Of a DNA stretch of 64,000 bases, positions 24,499 to 38,935 are shown in pieces (positions within the stretch are counted from its first letter, which is position 1; each line of letters opens with the position of its first letter). The stretch covers positions 2,666,001 through 2,730,000 of the forward strand of contig JBBELK010000096.1 in NCBI GenBank assembly GCA_037783545.1, given 5' to 3'. Source of the stretch: Henricia sp. BOLD:AAB3569 (taxonomy: Eukaryota; Echinodermata; Asteroidea; Spinulosida; Echinasteridae). The position numbers and the translations under genes are program-made. The notes below the pieces were generated by a model, which was given only the letters and a program-made list of their open reading frames with translations, was not told the origin of the DNA and did no database searches.

Positions 24499-27400
24499 AT
24501 GCAAATTTTGAAGTACGTCGGAAAATTTCTTGACTTCCAAATTTGCCGACGTTTGGACCACACTTTGACCAAATTCCCGTCCCAAACAAGACTGAGCATG
24601 CGCACGAGTGATCAGGAATACACGGACAGCCACGGTCTGCAGAGCAGGCAGGAAGCCCGAGCCCAGTTTTCCCTAAACTCTGAAATTTCTCGGCCATTTC
24701 TCGGCGAAAGTCTGTCAATTGTTCAGGACAAGTGCGGAATATAGACTGTTTGGAGCATGCAAAATTTGAAGTACGTCGGAAAATTTCTTGACTTACAAAT
24801 TTGCCGACGTTTGGACCACACTTTGACCAAATTCCCGTCCCAAACAAGACTGAGCATGCTCACGAGTGATCAGGAGTACACGGACAGCCACGGTCTGCAG
24901 AGCAGGCAGGAAGCCCGAGCCCAGTTTTCCCCAAACTCTGAAATTTCTCGGCCATTTCTCGGCGAAAGTCTGTCAATTTTTCAGGACAAGTGCGGAATAT
25001 AGACTGTTTGGAGCATGCCAAATTTGAAGTACGTCGGAAAATTTCTTGACTTACAAATTTGCCGACGTTTGGACCACACTTTGACCAAATTCCCGTCCCA
25101 AACAAGACTGAGCATGCTCACGAGTGATCAGGAATACACGGACAGCCACGGTCTGCAGAGCAGGCAGGAAGCCCGAGCCCAGTTTTCCCTAAACTCTGAA
25201 ATTTCTCGGCCATTTCCCGGCGAAAGTCTGTCAATTTTTCAGGACAAGTGCGGAATATAGACTGTTTGGAGCATGCAAAATTTGAAGTACGTCGGAAAAT
25301 TTCTTGACTTCCAAATTTGCCGACGTTTGGACCACACTTTGACCAAATTCCCGTCCCAAACAAGACTGAGCATGCGCACGAGTGATCAGGAATACACGGA
25401 CAGCCACGGTCTGCAGAGCAGGCATGAAGCCCGAGCCCAGTTTTCCCTAAACTCTGAAATTTCTCGGCCATTTCCCGGCGAAAGTCTGTCAATTTTTCAG
25501 GACAAGTGCGGAATATAGACTGTTTGGAGCATGCAAAATTTGAAGTACGTCGGAAAATTGTTGACTTCCAAATTTGCCGACGTTTGGACCACACTTTGAC
25601 CAAATTCCCGTCCCAAACAAGACTGAGCATGCGCACGAGTGATCAGGAATACACGGACAGCCACGGTCTGCAGAGCAGGCAGGAAGCCCGAGCCCAGTTT
25701 TCCCTAAACTCTGAAATTTCTCGGCCATTTCCCGGCGAAAGTCTGTCAATTTTTCAGGACAAGTGCGGAATATAGACTGTTTGGAGCATGCAACATTTGA
25801 AGTACGTCGGAAAATTTCTTGACTTCCAAATTTGCCGACGTTTGGACCACACTTTGACCAAATTCCCGTCCCAAACAAGACTGAGCATGCGCACGAGTGA
25901 TCAGGAATACACGGACAGCCACGGTCTGCAGAGCAGGCAGGAAGCCCGAGCCCAGTTTTCCCTAAACTCTGAAATTTCTCGGCCATTTCCCGGCGAAAGT
26001 CTGTCAATTTTTCAGGACAAGTGCGGAATATAGACTGTTTGGAGCATGCAAAATTTGAAGTACGTCGGAAAATTGTTGACTTCCAAATTTGCCGACGTTT
26101 GGACCACACTTTGACCAAATTCCCGTCCCAAACAAGACTGAGCATGCGCACGAGTGATCAGGAATACACGGACAGCCACGGTCTGCAGAGCAGGCAGGAA
26201 GCCCGAGCCCAGTTTTCCCTAAACTCTGAAATTTGTCGGCCATTTCCCGGCGAAAGTCTGTCAATTTTTCAGGACAAGTGCGGAATATAGACTGTTTGGA
26301 GCATGCAAAATTTGAAGTACGTCGGAAAATTGTTGACTTCCAAATTTGCCGACGTTTGGACCACACTTTGACCAAATTCCCGTCCCAAACAAGACTGAGC
26401 ATGCGCACGAGTGATCAGGAATACACGGACAGCCACGGTCTGCAGAGCAGGCAGGAAGCCCGAGCCCAGTTTTCCCTAAACTCTGAAATTTCTCGGCCAT
26501 TTCCCGGCGAAAGTCTGTCAATTTTTCAGGACAAGTGCGGAAAATAGACTGTTTGGAGCATGCAAAATTTGAAGTATGTCGGAAAATTTCTTGACTTCCA
26601 AATTTGCCGACGTTTGGACCACACTTTGACCAAATTCCCGTCCCAAACAAGACTGAGCATGCGCACGAGTGATCAGGAATACACGGACAGCCACGGTCTG
26701 CAGAGCAGGCAGGAAGCCCGAGCCCAGTTTTCCCTAAACTCTGAAATTTCTCGGCCATTTCTCGGCGAAAGTCTGTCAATTGTTCAGGACAAGTGCGGAA
26801 TATAGACTGTTTGGAGCATGCAAAATTTGAAGTACGTCGGAAAATTTCTTGACTTACAAATTTGCCGACGTTTGGACCACACTTTGACCAAATTCCCGTC
26901 CCAAACAAGACTGAGCATGCTCACGAGTGATCAGGAGTACACGGACAGCCACGGTCTGCAGAGCAGGCAGGAAGCCCGAGCCCAGTTTTCCCCAAACTCT
27001 GAAATTTCTCGGCCATTTCTCGGCGAAAGTCTGTCAATTTTTCAGGACAAGTGCGGAATATAGACTGTTTGGAGCATGCCAAATTTGAAGTACGTCGGAA
27101 AATTTCTTGACTTACAAATTTGCCGACGTTTGGACCACACTTTGACCAAATTCCCGTCCCAAACAAGACTGAGCATGCTCACGAGTGATCAGGAATACAC
27201 GGACAGCCACGGTCTGCAGAGCAGGCAGGAAGCCCGAGCCCAGTTTTCCCTAAACTCTGAAATTTCTCGGCCATTTCCCGGCGAAAGTCTGTCAATTTTT
27301 CAGGACAAGTGCGGAATATAGACTGTTTGGAGCATGCAAAATTTGAAGTACGTCGGAAAATTTCTTGACTTCCAAATTTGCCGACGTTTGGACCACACTT

Positions 27401-28106
27401 TGACCAAATTCCCGTCCCAAACAAGACTGAGCATGCGCACGAGTGATCAGGAATACACGGACAGCCACGGTCTGCAGAGCAGGCATGAAGCCCGAGCCCA
27501 GTTTTCCCTAAACTCTGAAATTTCTCGGCCATTTCCCGGCGAAAGTCTGTCAATTTTTCAGGACAAGTGCGGAATATAGACTGTTTGGAGCATGCAAAAT
27601 TTGAAGTACGTCGGAAAATTGTTGACTTCCAAATTTGCCGACGTTTGGACCACACTTTGACCAAATTCCCGTCCCAAACAAGACTGAGCATGCGCACGAG
27701 TGATCAGGAATACACGGACAGCCACGGTCTGCAGAGCAGGCAGGAAGCCCGAGCCCAGTTTTCCCTAAACTCTGAAATTTCTCGGCCATTTCCCGGCGAA
27801 AGTCTGTCAATTTTTCAGGACAAGTGCGGAATATAGACTGTTTGGAGCATGCAACATTTGAAGTACGTCGGAAAATTTCTTGACTTCCAAATTTGCCGAC
27901 GTTTGGACCACACTTTGACCAAATTCCCGTCCCAAACAAGACTGAGCATGCGCACGAGTGATCAGGAATACACGGACAGCCACGGTCTGCAGAGCAGGCA
28001 GGAATCCCGAGCCCAGTTTTCCCTAAACTCTGAAATTTCTCGGCCATTTCTCGGCGAAAGTCTGTCAATTTTTCAGGACAAGTGCGGAATATAGACTGTT
28101 TGGAGC
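24242..28106 (+). repeat. 2061 bp offset duplication (8 monomers)
   Basis: Monomers 24242-26045 correspond one to one with 26303-28106 at an offset of 2061 bp, with 26046-26302 between them. The marker 'caattgttcagg' occurs at both 24717 and 26778 and I noticed it nowhere else. A private change, 'aagtatgtcgg', marks monomer 26560. Confidence 0.87.
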
Positions 28107-29137
28107 AGGCCAAATTTGAAGTACGTCGGAAAATTTCTTGACTTACAAATTTGCCGACGTTTGGACCACACTTTGACCAAATTCCCGTCCCAAACAAGAC
28201 TGAGCATGCTCACGAGTGATCAGGAATACACGGACAGCCACGGTCTGCAGAGCAGGCAGGAAGCCCGAGCCCAGTTTTCCCTAAACTCTGAAATTTCTCG
28301 GCCATTTCCCGGCGAAAGTCTGTCAATTTTTCAGGACAAGTGCGGAATATAGACTGTTTGGAGCATGCAAAATTTGAAGTACGTCGGAAAATTTCTTGAC
28401 TTCCAAATTTGCCGACGTTTGGACCACACTTTGACCAAATTCCCGTCCCAAACAAGACTGAGCATGCGCACGAGTGATCAGGAATACACGGACAGCCACG
28501 GTCTGCAGAGCAGGCATGAAGCCCGAGCCCAGTTTTCCCTAAACTCTGAAATTTCTCGGCCATTTCCCGGCGAAAGTCTGTCAATTTTTCAGGACAAGTG
28601 CGGAATATAGACTGTTTGGAGCATGCAAAATTTGAAGTACGTCGGAAAATTGTTGACTTCCAAATTTGCCGACGTTTGGACCACACTTTGACCAAATTCC
28701 CGTCCCAAACAAGACTGAGCATGCGCACGAGTGATCAGGAATACACGGACAGCCACGGTCTGCAGAGCAGGCAGGAAGCCCGAGCCCAGTTTTCCCTAAA
28801 CTCTGAAATTTCTCGGCCATTTCCCGGCGAAAGTCTGTCAATTTTTCAGGACAAGTGCGGAATATAGACTGTTTGGAGCATGCAACATTTGAAGTACGTC
28901 GGAAAATTTCTTGACTTCCAAATTTGCCGACGTTTGGACCACACTTTGACCAAATTCCCGTCCCAAACAAGACTGAGCATGCGCACGAGTGATCAGGAAT
29001 ACACGGACAGCCACGGTCTGCAGAGCAGGCAGGAAGCCCGAGCCCAGTTTTCCCTAAACTCTGAAATTTCTCGGCCATTTCTCGGCGAAAGTCTGTCAAT
29101 TTTTCAGGACAAGTGCGGAATATAGACTGTTTGGAGC
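27076..29137 (+). repeat. 1031 bp tetramer, two copies
   Basis: Units 27076-28106 and 28107-29137 share the order C (ccaaat start), A with 'aggcatgaag', 257 bp, A (atgcaacat). The second unit opens 'gcaggccaaat' rather than 'gcatgccaaat', a private change at the junction. Confidence 0.87.
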
Positions 29138-30943
29138 ATGCAACATTTGAAGTACGTCGGAAAATTTCTTGACTTCCAAATTTGCCGACGTTTGGACCAC
29201 ACTTTGACCAAATTCCCGTCCCAAACAAGACTGAGCATGCTCACGAGTGATCAGGAGTACACGGACAGCCACGGTCTGCAGAGCAGGCAGGAAGCCCGAG
29301 CCCAGTTTTCCCCAAACTCTGAAATTTCTCGGCCATTTCTCGGCGAAAGTCTGTCAATTTGTCAGGACAAGTGCGGAATATAGACTGTTTGGAGCATGCC
29401 AAATTTGAAGTACGTCGGAAAATTTCTTGACTTACAAATTTGCCGACGTTTGGACCACACTTTGACCAAATTCCCGTCCCAAACAAGACTGAGCATGCGC
29501 ACGAGTGATCAGGAATACACGGACAGCCACGGTCTGCAGAGCAGGCAGGAAGCCCGAGCCCAGTTTTCCCTAAACTCTGAAATTTCTCGGCCATTTCCCG
29601 GCGAAAGTCTGTCAATTTTTCAGGACAAGTGCGGAATATAGACTGTTTGGAGCATGCAACATTTGAAGTACGTCGGAAAATTTCTTGACTTCCAAATTTG
29701 CCGACGTTTGGACCACACTTTGACCAAATTCCCGTCCCAAACAAGACTGAGCATGCGCACGAGTGATCAGGAATACACGGACAGCCACGGTCTGCAGAGC
29801 AGGCAGGAAGCCCGAGCCCAGTTTTCCCTAAACTCTGAAATTTCTCGGCCATTTCTCGGCGAAAGTCTGTCAATTTTTCAGGACAAGTGCGGAATATAGA
29901 CTGTTTGGAGCATGCAACATTTGAAGTACGTCGGAAAATTTCTTGACTTCCAAATTTGCCGACGTTTGGACCACACTTTGACCAAATTCCCGTCCCAAAC
30001 AAGACTGAGCATGCGCACGAGTGATCAGGAGTACACGGACAGCCACGGTTTGCAGAGCAGGCAGGAAGCCCGAGCCCAGTTTTCCCTAAACTCTGAAATT
30101 TCTCGGCCATTTCTCGGCGAAAGTCTGTCAATTTTTCAGGACAAGTGCGGAATATAGACTGTTTGGAGCATGCAAAATTTGAAGTACGTCGGAAAATTTC
30201 TTGACTTACAAATTTGCCGACGTTTGGACCACACTTTGACCAAATTCCCGTCCCAAACAAGACTGAGCATGCTCACGAGTGATCAGGAGTACACGGACAG
30301 CCACGGTCTGCAGAGCAGGCAGGAAGCCCGAGCCCAGTTTTCCCCAAACTCTGAAATTTCTCGGCCATTTCTCGGCGAAAGTCTGTCAATTTTTCAGGAC
30401 AAGTGCGGAATATAGACTGTTTGGAGCATGCCAAATTTGAAGTACGTCGGAAAATTTCTTGACTTACAAATTTGCCGACGTTTGGACCACACTTTGACCA
30501 AATTCCCGTCCCAAACAAGACTGAGCATGCTCACGAGTGATCAGGAATACACGGACAGCCACGGTCTGCAGAGCAGGCAGGAAGCCCGAGCCCAGTTTTC
30601 CCTAAACTCTGAAATTTCTCGGCCATTTCCCGGCGAAAGTCTGTCAATTTTTCAGGACAAGTGCGGAATATAGACTGTTTGGAGCATGCAAAATTTGAAG
30701 TACGTCGGAAAATTTATTGACTTCCAAATTTGCCGACGTTTGGACCACACTTTGACCAAATTCCCGTCCCAAACAAGACTGAGCATGCGCACGAGTGATC
30801 AGGAATACACGGACAGCCACGGTCTGCAGAGCAGGCATGAAGCCCGAGCCCAGTTTTCCCTAAACTCTGAAATTTCTCGGCCATTTCCCGGCGAAAGTCT
30901 GTCAATTTTTCAGGACAAGTGCGGAATATAGACTGTTTGGAGC

Positions 30944-33900
30944 ATGCAAAATTTGAAGTACGTCGGAAAATTGTTGACTTCCAAATTTGCCGACGTTTGG
31001 ACCACACTTTGACCAAATTCCCGTCCCAAACAAGACTGAGCATGCGCACGAGTGATCAGGAATACACGGACAGCCACGGTCTGCAGAGCAGGCAGGAAGC
31101 CCGAGCCCAGTTTTCCCTAAACTCTGAAATTTCTCGGCCATTTCCCGGCGAAAGTCTGTCAATTTTTCAGGACAAGTGCGGAATATAGACTGTTTGGAGC
31201 ATGCAACATTTGAAGTACGTCGGAAAATTTCTTGACTTCCAAATTTGCCGACGTTTGGACCACACTTTGACCAAATTCCCGTCCCAAACAAGACTGAGCA
31301 TGCGCACGAGTGATCAGGAATACACGGACAGCCACGGTCTGCAGAGCAGGCAGGAAGCCCGAGCCCAGTTTTCCCTAAACTCTGAAATTTCTCGGCCATT
31401 TCTCGGCGAAAGTCTGTCAATTTTTCAGGACAAGTGCGGAATATAGACTGTTTGGAGCATGCAACATTTGAAGTACGTCGGAAAATTTCTTGACTTACAA
31501 ATTTGCCGACGTTTGGACCACACTTTGACCAAATTCCCGTCCCAAACAAGACTGAGCATGCGCACGAGTGATCAGGAGTACACGGACAGCCACGGTTTGC
31601 AGAGCAGGCAGGAAGCCCGGGCCCAGTTTTCCCTAAACTCTGAAATTTCTCGGCCATTTCCCGGCGAAAGTCTGTCAATTTTTCAGGACAAGTGCGGAAT
31701 ATAGACTGTTTAGAGCAAGCAAAATTTGAAGTACGTCGGAGAATTTCTTGACTTCCAAATTTGCCGACGTTTGGACCACACTTTGACCAAATTCCCGTCC
31801 CATGCTCAGTCGAGCATGCGCACGAGTGATCAGGAGTACACGGACAGCCACGGTCTGCAGAGCAGGCAGGAAGCCCGAGCTCAGTTTTCCCCAAACTCTG
31901 AAATTTCTCGGCCATTTCTCGGCGAAAGTCTGTCAATTTTTCAGGACAAGTGCGGAATATAGACTGTTTGGAGCATGCCAAATTTGAAGTACGTCGGAAA
32001 ATTTCTTGACTTACAAATTTGCCGACGTTTGGACCACACTTTGACCAAATTCCCGTCCCAAACAAGACTGAGCATGCTCACGAGTGATCAGGAATACACG
32101 GACAGCCACGGTCTGCAGAGCAGGCAGGAAGCCCGAGCCCAGTTTTCCCTAAACTCTGAAATTTCTCGGCCATTTCCCGGCGAAAGTCTGTCAATTTTTC
32201 AGGACAAGTGCGGAATATAGACTGTTTGGAGCAAGCAAAATTTGAAGTACGTCGGAAAATTTATTGACTTCCAAATTTGCCGACGTTTGGACCACACTTT
32301 GACCAAATTCCCGTCCCAAACAAGACTGAGCATGCGCACGAGTGATCAGGAGTACACGGACAGCCACGGTCTGCAGAGCAGGCAGGAAGCCCGGGCCCAG
32401 TTTTCCCTAAACTCTGAAATTTCTCGGCCATTTCCCGGCGAAAGTCTGTCAATTTTCCAGGACAAGTGCGGAATATAGACTGTTTGGAGCATGCCAAATT
32501 TGAAGTACGTCGGAAAATTTCTTGACTTCCAAATTTGCCGACGTTTGGACCACACTTTGACCAAATTCCCGTCCCAAACAAGACTGAGCATGCGCACGAG
32601 TGATCAGGAATACACGGACAGCCACGGTCTGCAGAGCAGGCATGAAGCCCGAGCCCAGTTTTCCCTAAACTCTGAAATTTCTCGGCCATTTCCCGGCGAA
32701 AGTCTGTCAATTTTTCAGGACAAGTGCGGAATATAGACTGTTTGGAGCATGCAAAATTTGAAGTACGTCGGAAAATTGTTGACTTCCAAATTTGCCGACG
32801 TTTGGACCACACTTTGACCAAATTCCCGTCCCAAACAAGACTGAGCATGCGCACGAGTGATCAGGAATACACGGACAGCCACGGTCTGCAGAGCAGGCAT
32901 GAAGCCCGAGCCCAGTTTTCCCTAAACTCTGAAATTTCTCGGCCATTTCCCGGCGAAAGTCTGTCAATTTTTCAGGACAAGTGCGGAATATAGACTGTTT
33001 GGAGCATGCAAAATTTGAAGTACGTCGGAAAATTGTTGACTTCCAAATTTGCCGACGTTTGGACCACACTTTGACCAAATTCCCGTCCCAAACAAGACTG
33101 AGCATGCGCACGAGTGATCAGGAATACACGGACAGCCACGGTCTGCAGAGCAGGCAGGAAGCCCGAGCCCAGTTTTCCCTAAACTCTGAAATTTCTCGGC
33201 CATTTCCCGGCGAAAGTCTGTCAATTTTTCAGGACAAGTGCGGAATATAGACTGTTTGGAGCATGCAACATTTGAAGTACGTCGGAAAATTTCTTGACTT
33301 CCAAATTTGCCGACGTTTGGACCACACTTTGACCAAATTCCCGTCCCAAACAAGACTGAGCATGCGCACGAGTGATCAGGAATACACGGACAGCCACGGT
33401 CTGCAGAGCAGGCAGGAAGCCCGAGCCCAGTTTTCCCTAAACTCTGAAATTTCTCGGCCATTTCTCGGCGAAAGTCTGTCAATTTTTCAGGACAAGTGCG
33501 GAATATAGACTGTTTGGAGCATGCAACATTTGAAGTACGTCGGAAAATTTCTTGACTTACAAATTTGCCGACGTTTGGACCACACTTTGACCAAATTCCC
33601 GTCCCAAACAAGACTGAGCATGCGCACGAGTGATCAGGAGTACACGGACAGCCACGGTTTGCAGAGCAGGCAGGAAGCCCGGGCCCAGTTTTCCCTAAAC
33701 TCTGAAATTTCTCGGCCATTTCCCGGCGAAAGTCTGTCAATTTTTCAGGACAAGTGCGGAATATAGACTGTTTAGAGCAAGCAAAATTTGAAGTACGTCG
33801 GAAAATTTCTTGACTTCCAAATTTGCCGACGTTTGGACCACACTTTGACCAAATTCCCGTCCCATGCTCAGTCGAGCATGCGCACGAGTGATCAGGAGTA

Positions 33901-34294
33901 CACGGACAGCCACGGTCTGCAGAGCAGGCAGGAAGCCCGAGCTCAGTTTTCCCCAAACTCTGAAATTTCTCGGCCATTTCTCGGCGAAAGTCTGTCAATT
34001 TTTCAGGACAAGTGCGGAATATAGACTGTTTGGAGCATGCCAAATTTGAAGTACGTCGGAAAATTTCTTGACTTACAAATTTGCCGACGTTTGGACCACA
34101 CTTTGACCAAATTCCCGTCCCAAACAAGACTGAGCATGCTCACGAGTGATCAGGAATACACGGACAGCCACGGTCTGCAGAGCAGGCAGGAAGCCCGAGC
34201 CCAGTTTTCCCTAAACTCTGAAATTTCTCGGCCATTTCCCGGCGAAAGTCTGTCAATTTTTCAGGACAAGTGCGGAATATAGACTGTTTGGAGC
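30944..34294 (+). repeat. 2062 bp (8-monomer) duplication
   Basis: Monomers 30944-32232 recur at 33006-34294. The shared marker 'gactgtttagagcaagc' precedes monomers 31717 and 33779. The same series also matches 20634-21922 at an offset of 10,310 bp (40 monomers), so this composite unit has been copied at two scales. Confidence 0.87.
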
Positions 34295-37200
34295 AAGCAA
34301 AATTTGAAGTACGTCGGAAAATTTCTTGACTTCCAAATTTGCCGACGTTTGGACCACACTTTGACCAAATTCCCGTCCCAAACAAGACTGAGCATGCGCA
34401 CGAGTGATCAGGAGTACACGGACAGCCACGGTCTGCAGAGCAGGCAGGAAGCCCGGGCCCAGTTTTCCCTAAACTCTGAAATTTCTCGGCCATTTCCCGG
34501 CGAAAGTCTGTCAATTTTCCAGGACAAGTGCGGAATATAGACTGTTTGGAGCAAGCAAAATTTGAAGTACGTCGGAAAATTTCTTGACTTCCAAATTTGC
34601 CGACGTTTGGACCACACTTTGACCAAATTCCCGTCCCAAACAAGACTGAGCATGCGCACGAGTGATCAGGAGTACACGGACAGCCACGGTCTGCAGAGCA
34701 GGCAGGAAGCCCGGGCCCAGTTTTCCCTAAACTCTGAAATTTCTCGGCCATTTCCCGGCGAAAGTCTGTCAATTTTTCAGGACAAGTGCGGAATATAGAC
34801 TGTTTAGAGCAAGCAAAATTTGAAGTACGTCGGAAAATTTCTTGACTTCCAAATTTGCCGACGTTTGGACCACACTTTGACCAAATTCCCGTCCCATGCT
34901 CAGTCGAGCATGCGCACGAGTGATCAGGAGTACACGGACAGCCACGGTCTGCAGAGCAGGCAGGAAGCCCGAGCTCAGTTTTCCCCAAACTCTGAAATTT
35001 CTCGGCCATTTCTCGGCGAAAGTCTGTCAATTTTTCAGGACAAGTGCGGAATATAGACTGTTTGGAGCATGCCAAATTTGAAGTACGTCGGAAAATTTCT
35101 TGACTTACAAATTTGCCGACGTTTGGACCACACTTTGACCAAATTCCCGTCCCAAACAAGACTGAGCATGCTCACGAGTGATCAGGAATACACGGACAGC
35201 CACGGTCTGCAGAGCAGGCAGGAAGCCCGAGCCCAGTTTTCCCTAAACTCTGAAATTTCTCGGCCATTTCCCGGCGAAAGTCTGTCAATTTTTCAGGACA
35301 AGTGCGGAATATAGACTGTTTGGAGCATGCAAAATTTGAAGTACGTCGGAAAATTTCTTGACTTCCAAATTTGCCGACGTTTGGACCACACTTTGACCAA
35401 ATTCCCGTCCCAAACAAGACTGAGCATGCGCACGAGTGATCAGGAATACACGGACAGCCACGGTCTGCAGAGCAGGCATGAAGCCCGAGCCCAGTTTTCC
35501 CTAAACTCTGAAATTTCTCGGCCATTTCCCGGCGAAAGTCTGTCAATTTTTCAGGACAAGTGCGGAATATAGACTGTTTGGAGCATGCAAAATTTGAAGT
35601 ACGTCGGAAAATTGTTGACTTCCAAATTTGCCGACGTTTGGACCACACTTTGACCAAATTCCCGTCCCAAACAAGACTGAGCATGCGCACGAGTGATCAG
35701 GAGTACACGGACAGCCACGGTTTGCAGAGCAGGCAGGAAGCCCGGGCCCAGTTTTCCCTAAACTCTGAAATTTCTCGGCCATTTCCCGGCGAAAGTCTGT
35801 CAATTTTTCAGGACAAGTGCGGAATATAGACTGTTTGGAGCATGCAAAATTTGAAGTACGTCGGAAAATTTATTGACTTCCAAATTTGCCGACGTTTGGA
35901 CCACACTTTGACCAAATTCCCGTCCCAAACAAGACTGAGCATGCGCACGAGTGATCAGGAATACACGGACAGCCACGGTCTGCAGAGCAGGCAGGAAGCC
36001 CGAGCCCAGTTTTCCCTAAACTCTGAAATTTCTCGGCCATTTCCCGGCGAAAGTCTGTCAATTTTTCAGGACAAGTGCGGAAAATAGACTGTTTGGAGCA
36101 TGCAAAATTTGAAGTACGTCGGAAAATTTCTTGACTTCCAAATTTGCCGACGTTTGGACCACACTTTGACCAAATTCCCGTCCCAAACAAGACTGAGCAT
36201 GCGCACGAGTGATCAGGAGTACACGGACAGCCACGGTTTGCAGAGCAGGCAGGAAGCCCGGGCCCAGTTTTCCCTAAACTCTGAAATTTCTCGGCCATTT
36301 CCCGGCGAAAGTCTGTCAATTTTTCAGGACAAGTGCGGAATATAGACTGTTTGGAGCATGCAAATTTTGAAGTTCGTCTGAACATATCTTGACTTCCAAA
36401 TTTGCCGACGTTTGGACCACACTTTGACCAAATTCCCGTCCCAAACAAGACTGAGCATGCGCACGAGTGATCAGGAATACACGGACAGCCACGGTCTGCA
36501 GAGCAGGCATGAAGCCCGAGCCGAGTTTTCCCTAAACTCTGAAATTTCTCGGCCATTTCCCGGCGAAAGTCTGTCAATTTTTCAGGACAAGTGCGGAATA
36601 TAGACTGTTTGGAGCATGCAAAATTTGAAGTACGTCGGAAAATTGTTGACTTCCAAATTTGCCGACGTTTGGACCACACTTTGACCAAATTCCCGTCCCA
36701 AACAAGACTGAGCATGCGCACGAGTGATCAGGAATACACGGACAGCCACGGTCTGCAGAGCAGACAGGAAGCCCGAGCCCAGTTTTCCCTAAACTCTGAA
36801 ACTTCTCGGCCATTTCCCGGCGAAAGTCTGTCAATTTTTCAGGACAAGTGCGGAATATAGACTGTTTGGAGCATGCAAATTTTGAAGTTCGTCTGAAAAT
36901 ATCTTGACTTCCAAATTTGCCGACGTTTGGACCACACTTTGTCCAAATTCCCGTCCCAAACAAGACTGAGCATGCGCACGAGTGATCAGGAGTACACGGA
37001 CAGCCACGGTTTGCAGAGCAGGCAGGAAGCCCGGGCCCAGTTTTCCCTAAACTCTGAAATTTCTCTGCCATTTCTCAGCGAAAGTCTGTCAATTTTTCAG
37101 GACAAGTGCGGAATATAGACTGTTTGGAGCATGCACAATTTGAAGTACGTCGGAAAATTTCTTGACTTCCAAATTTGCCGACGTTTGGACCACACTTTGA

Positions 37201-38935
37201 CCAAATTCCCGTCCCAAACAAGACTGAGCATGCGCACGAGTGATCAGGAATACACGGACAGCCACGGTCTGCAGAGCAGGCAGGAAGCCCGAGCCCAGTT
37301 TTCCCTAAACTCTGAAATTTCTCGGCCATTTCCCGGCGAAAGTCTGTCAATTTTTCAGGACAAGTGCGGAATATAGACTGTTTGGAGCATGCAAATTTTG
37401 AAGTTCGTCTGAAAATATCTTGACTTCCAAATTTGCCGACGTTTGGACCACACTTTGTCCAAATTCCCGTCCCAAACAAGACTGAGCATGCGCACGAGTG
37501 ATCAGGAGTACACGGACAGCCACGGTTTGCAGAGCAGGCAGGAAGCCCGGGCCCAGTTTTCCCTAAACTCTGAAATTTCTCGGCCATTTCCCGGCGAAAG
37601 TCTGTCAATTTTCCAGGACAAGTGCGGAATATAGACTGTTTGGAGCAAGCAAAATTTGAAGTACGTCGGAAAATTTCTTGACTTCCAAATTTGCCGACGT
37701 TTGGACCACACTTTGACCAAATTCCCGTCCCATGCTCAGTCGAGCATGCGCACGAGTGATCAGGAGTACACGGACAGCCACGGTCTGCAGAGCAGGCAGG
37801 AAGCCCCAGCCCAGTTTTCCCTAAACTCTGAAATTTCTCGGCCATTTCCCGGCGAAAGTCTGTCAATTTTTCAGGACAAGTGCGGAATATAGACTGTTTG
37901 GAGCATGCAAATTTTGAAGTTCGTCTGAAAATATCTTGACTTCCAAAATTGCCGACGTTTGGACCACACTTTGACCAAATTCCCGTCCCAAACAAGACTG
38001 AGCATGCGCACGAGTGATCAGGAGTACACGGACAGCCACGGTTTGCAGAGCAGGCAGGAAGCCCGGGCCCAGTTTTCCCTAAACTCTGAAATTTCTCGGC
38101 CATTTCCCGGCGAAAGTCTGTCAATTTTTCAGGACAAGTGCGGAATATAGACTGTTTGGAGCATGCAAAATTTGAAGTACGTCAGAACATTTCTTGACTT
38201 CCAAATTTGCCGACGTTTGGACCACACTTTGACCAAATTCCCGTCCCAAACAAGACTGAGCATGCGCACGAGTGATCAGGAATACACGGACAGCCACGGT
38301 CTGCAGAGCAGGCATGAAGCCCGAGCCGAGTTTTCCCTAAACTCTGAAATTTCTCGGCCATTTCCCGGCGAAAGTCTGTCAATTTTTCAGGACAAGTGCG
38401 GAATATAGACTGTTTGGAGCATGCAAAATTTGAAGTACGTCGGAAAATTGTTGACTTCCAAATTTGCCGACGTTTGGACCACACTTTGACCAAATTCCCG
38501 TCCCAAACAAGACTGAGCATGCGCACGAGTGATCAGGAATACACGGACAGCCACGGTCTGCAGAGCAGGCAGGAAGCCCGAGCCCAGTTTTCCCTAAACT
38601 CTGAAACTTCTCGGCCATTTCCCGGCGAAAGTCTGTCAATTTTTCAGGACAAGTGCGGAATATAGACTGTTTGGAGCATGCAAATTTTGAAGTTCGTCTG
38701 AAAATATCTTGACTTCCAAATTTGCCGACGTTTGGACCACACTTTGTCCAAATTCCCGTCCCAAACAAGACTGAGCATGCGCACGAGTGATCAGGAGTAC
38801 ACGGACAGCCACGGTTTGCAGAGCAGGCAGGAAGCCCGGGCCCAGTTTTCCATAAACTCTGAAATTTCTCGGCCATTTCTCGGCGAAAGTCTGTCAATTT
38901 TTCAGGACAAGTGCGGAATATAGACTGTTTGGAGC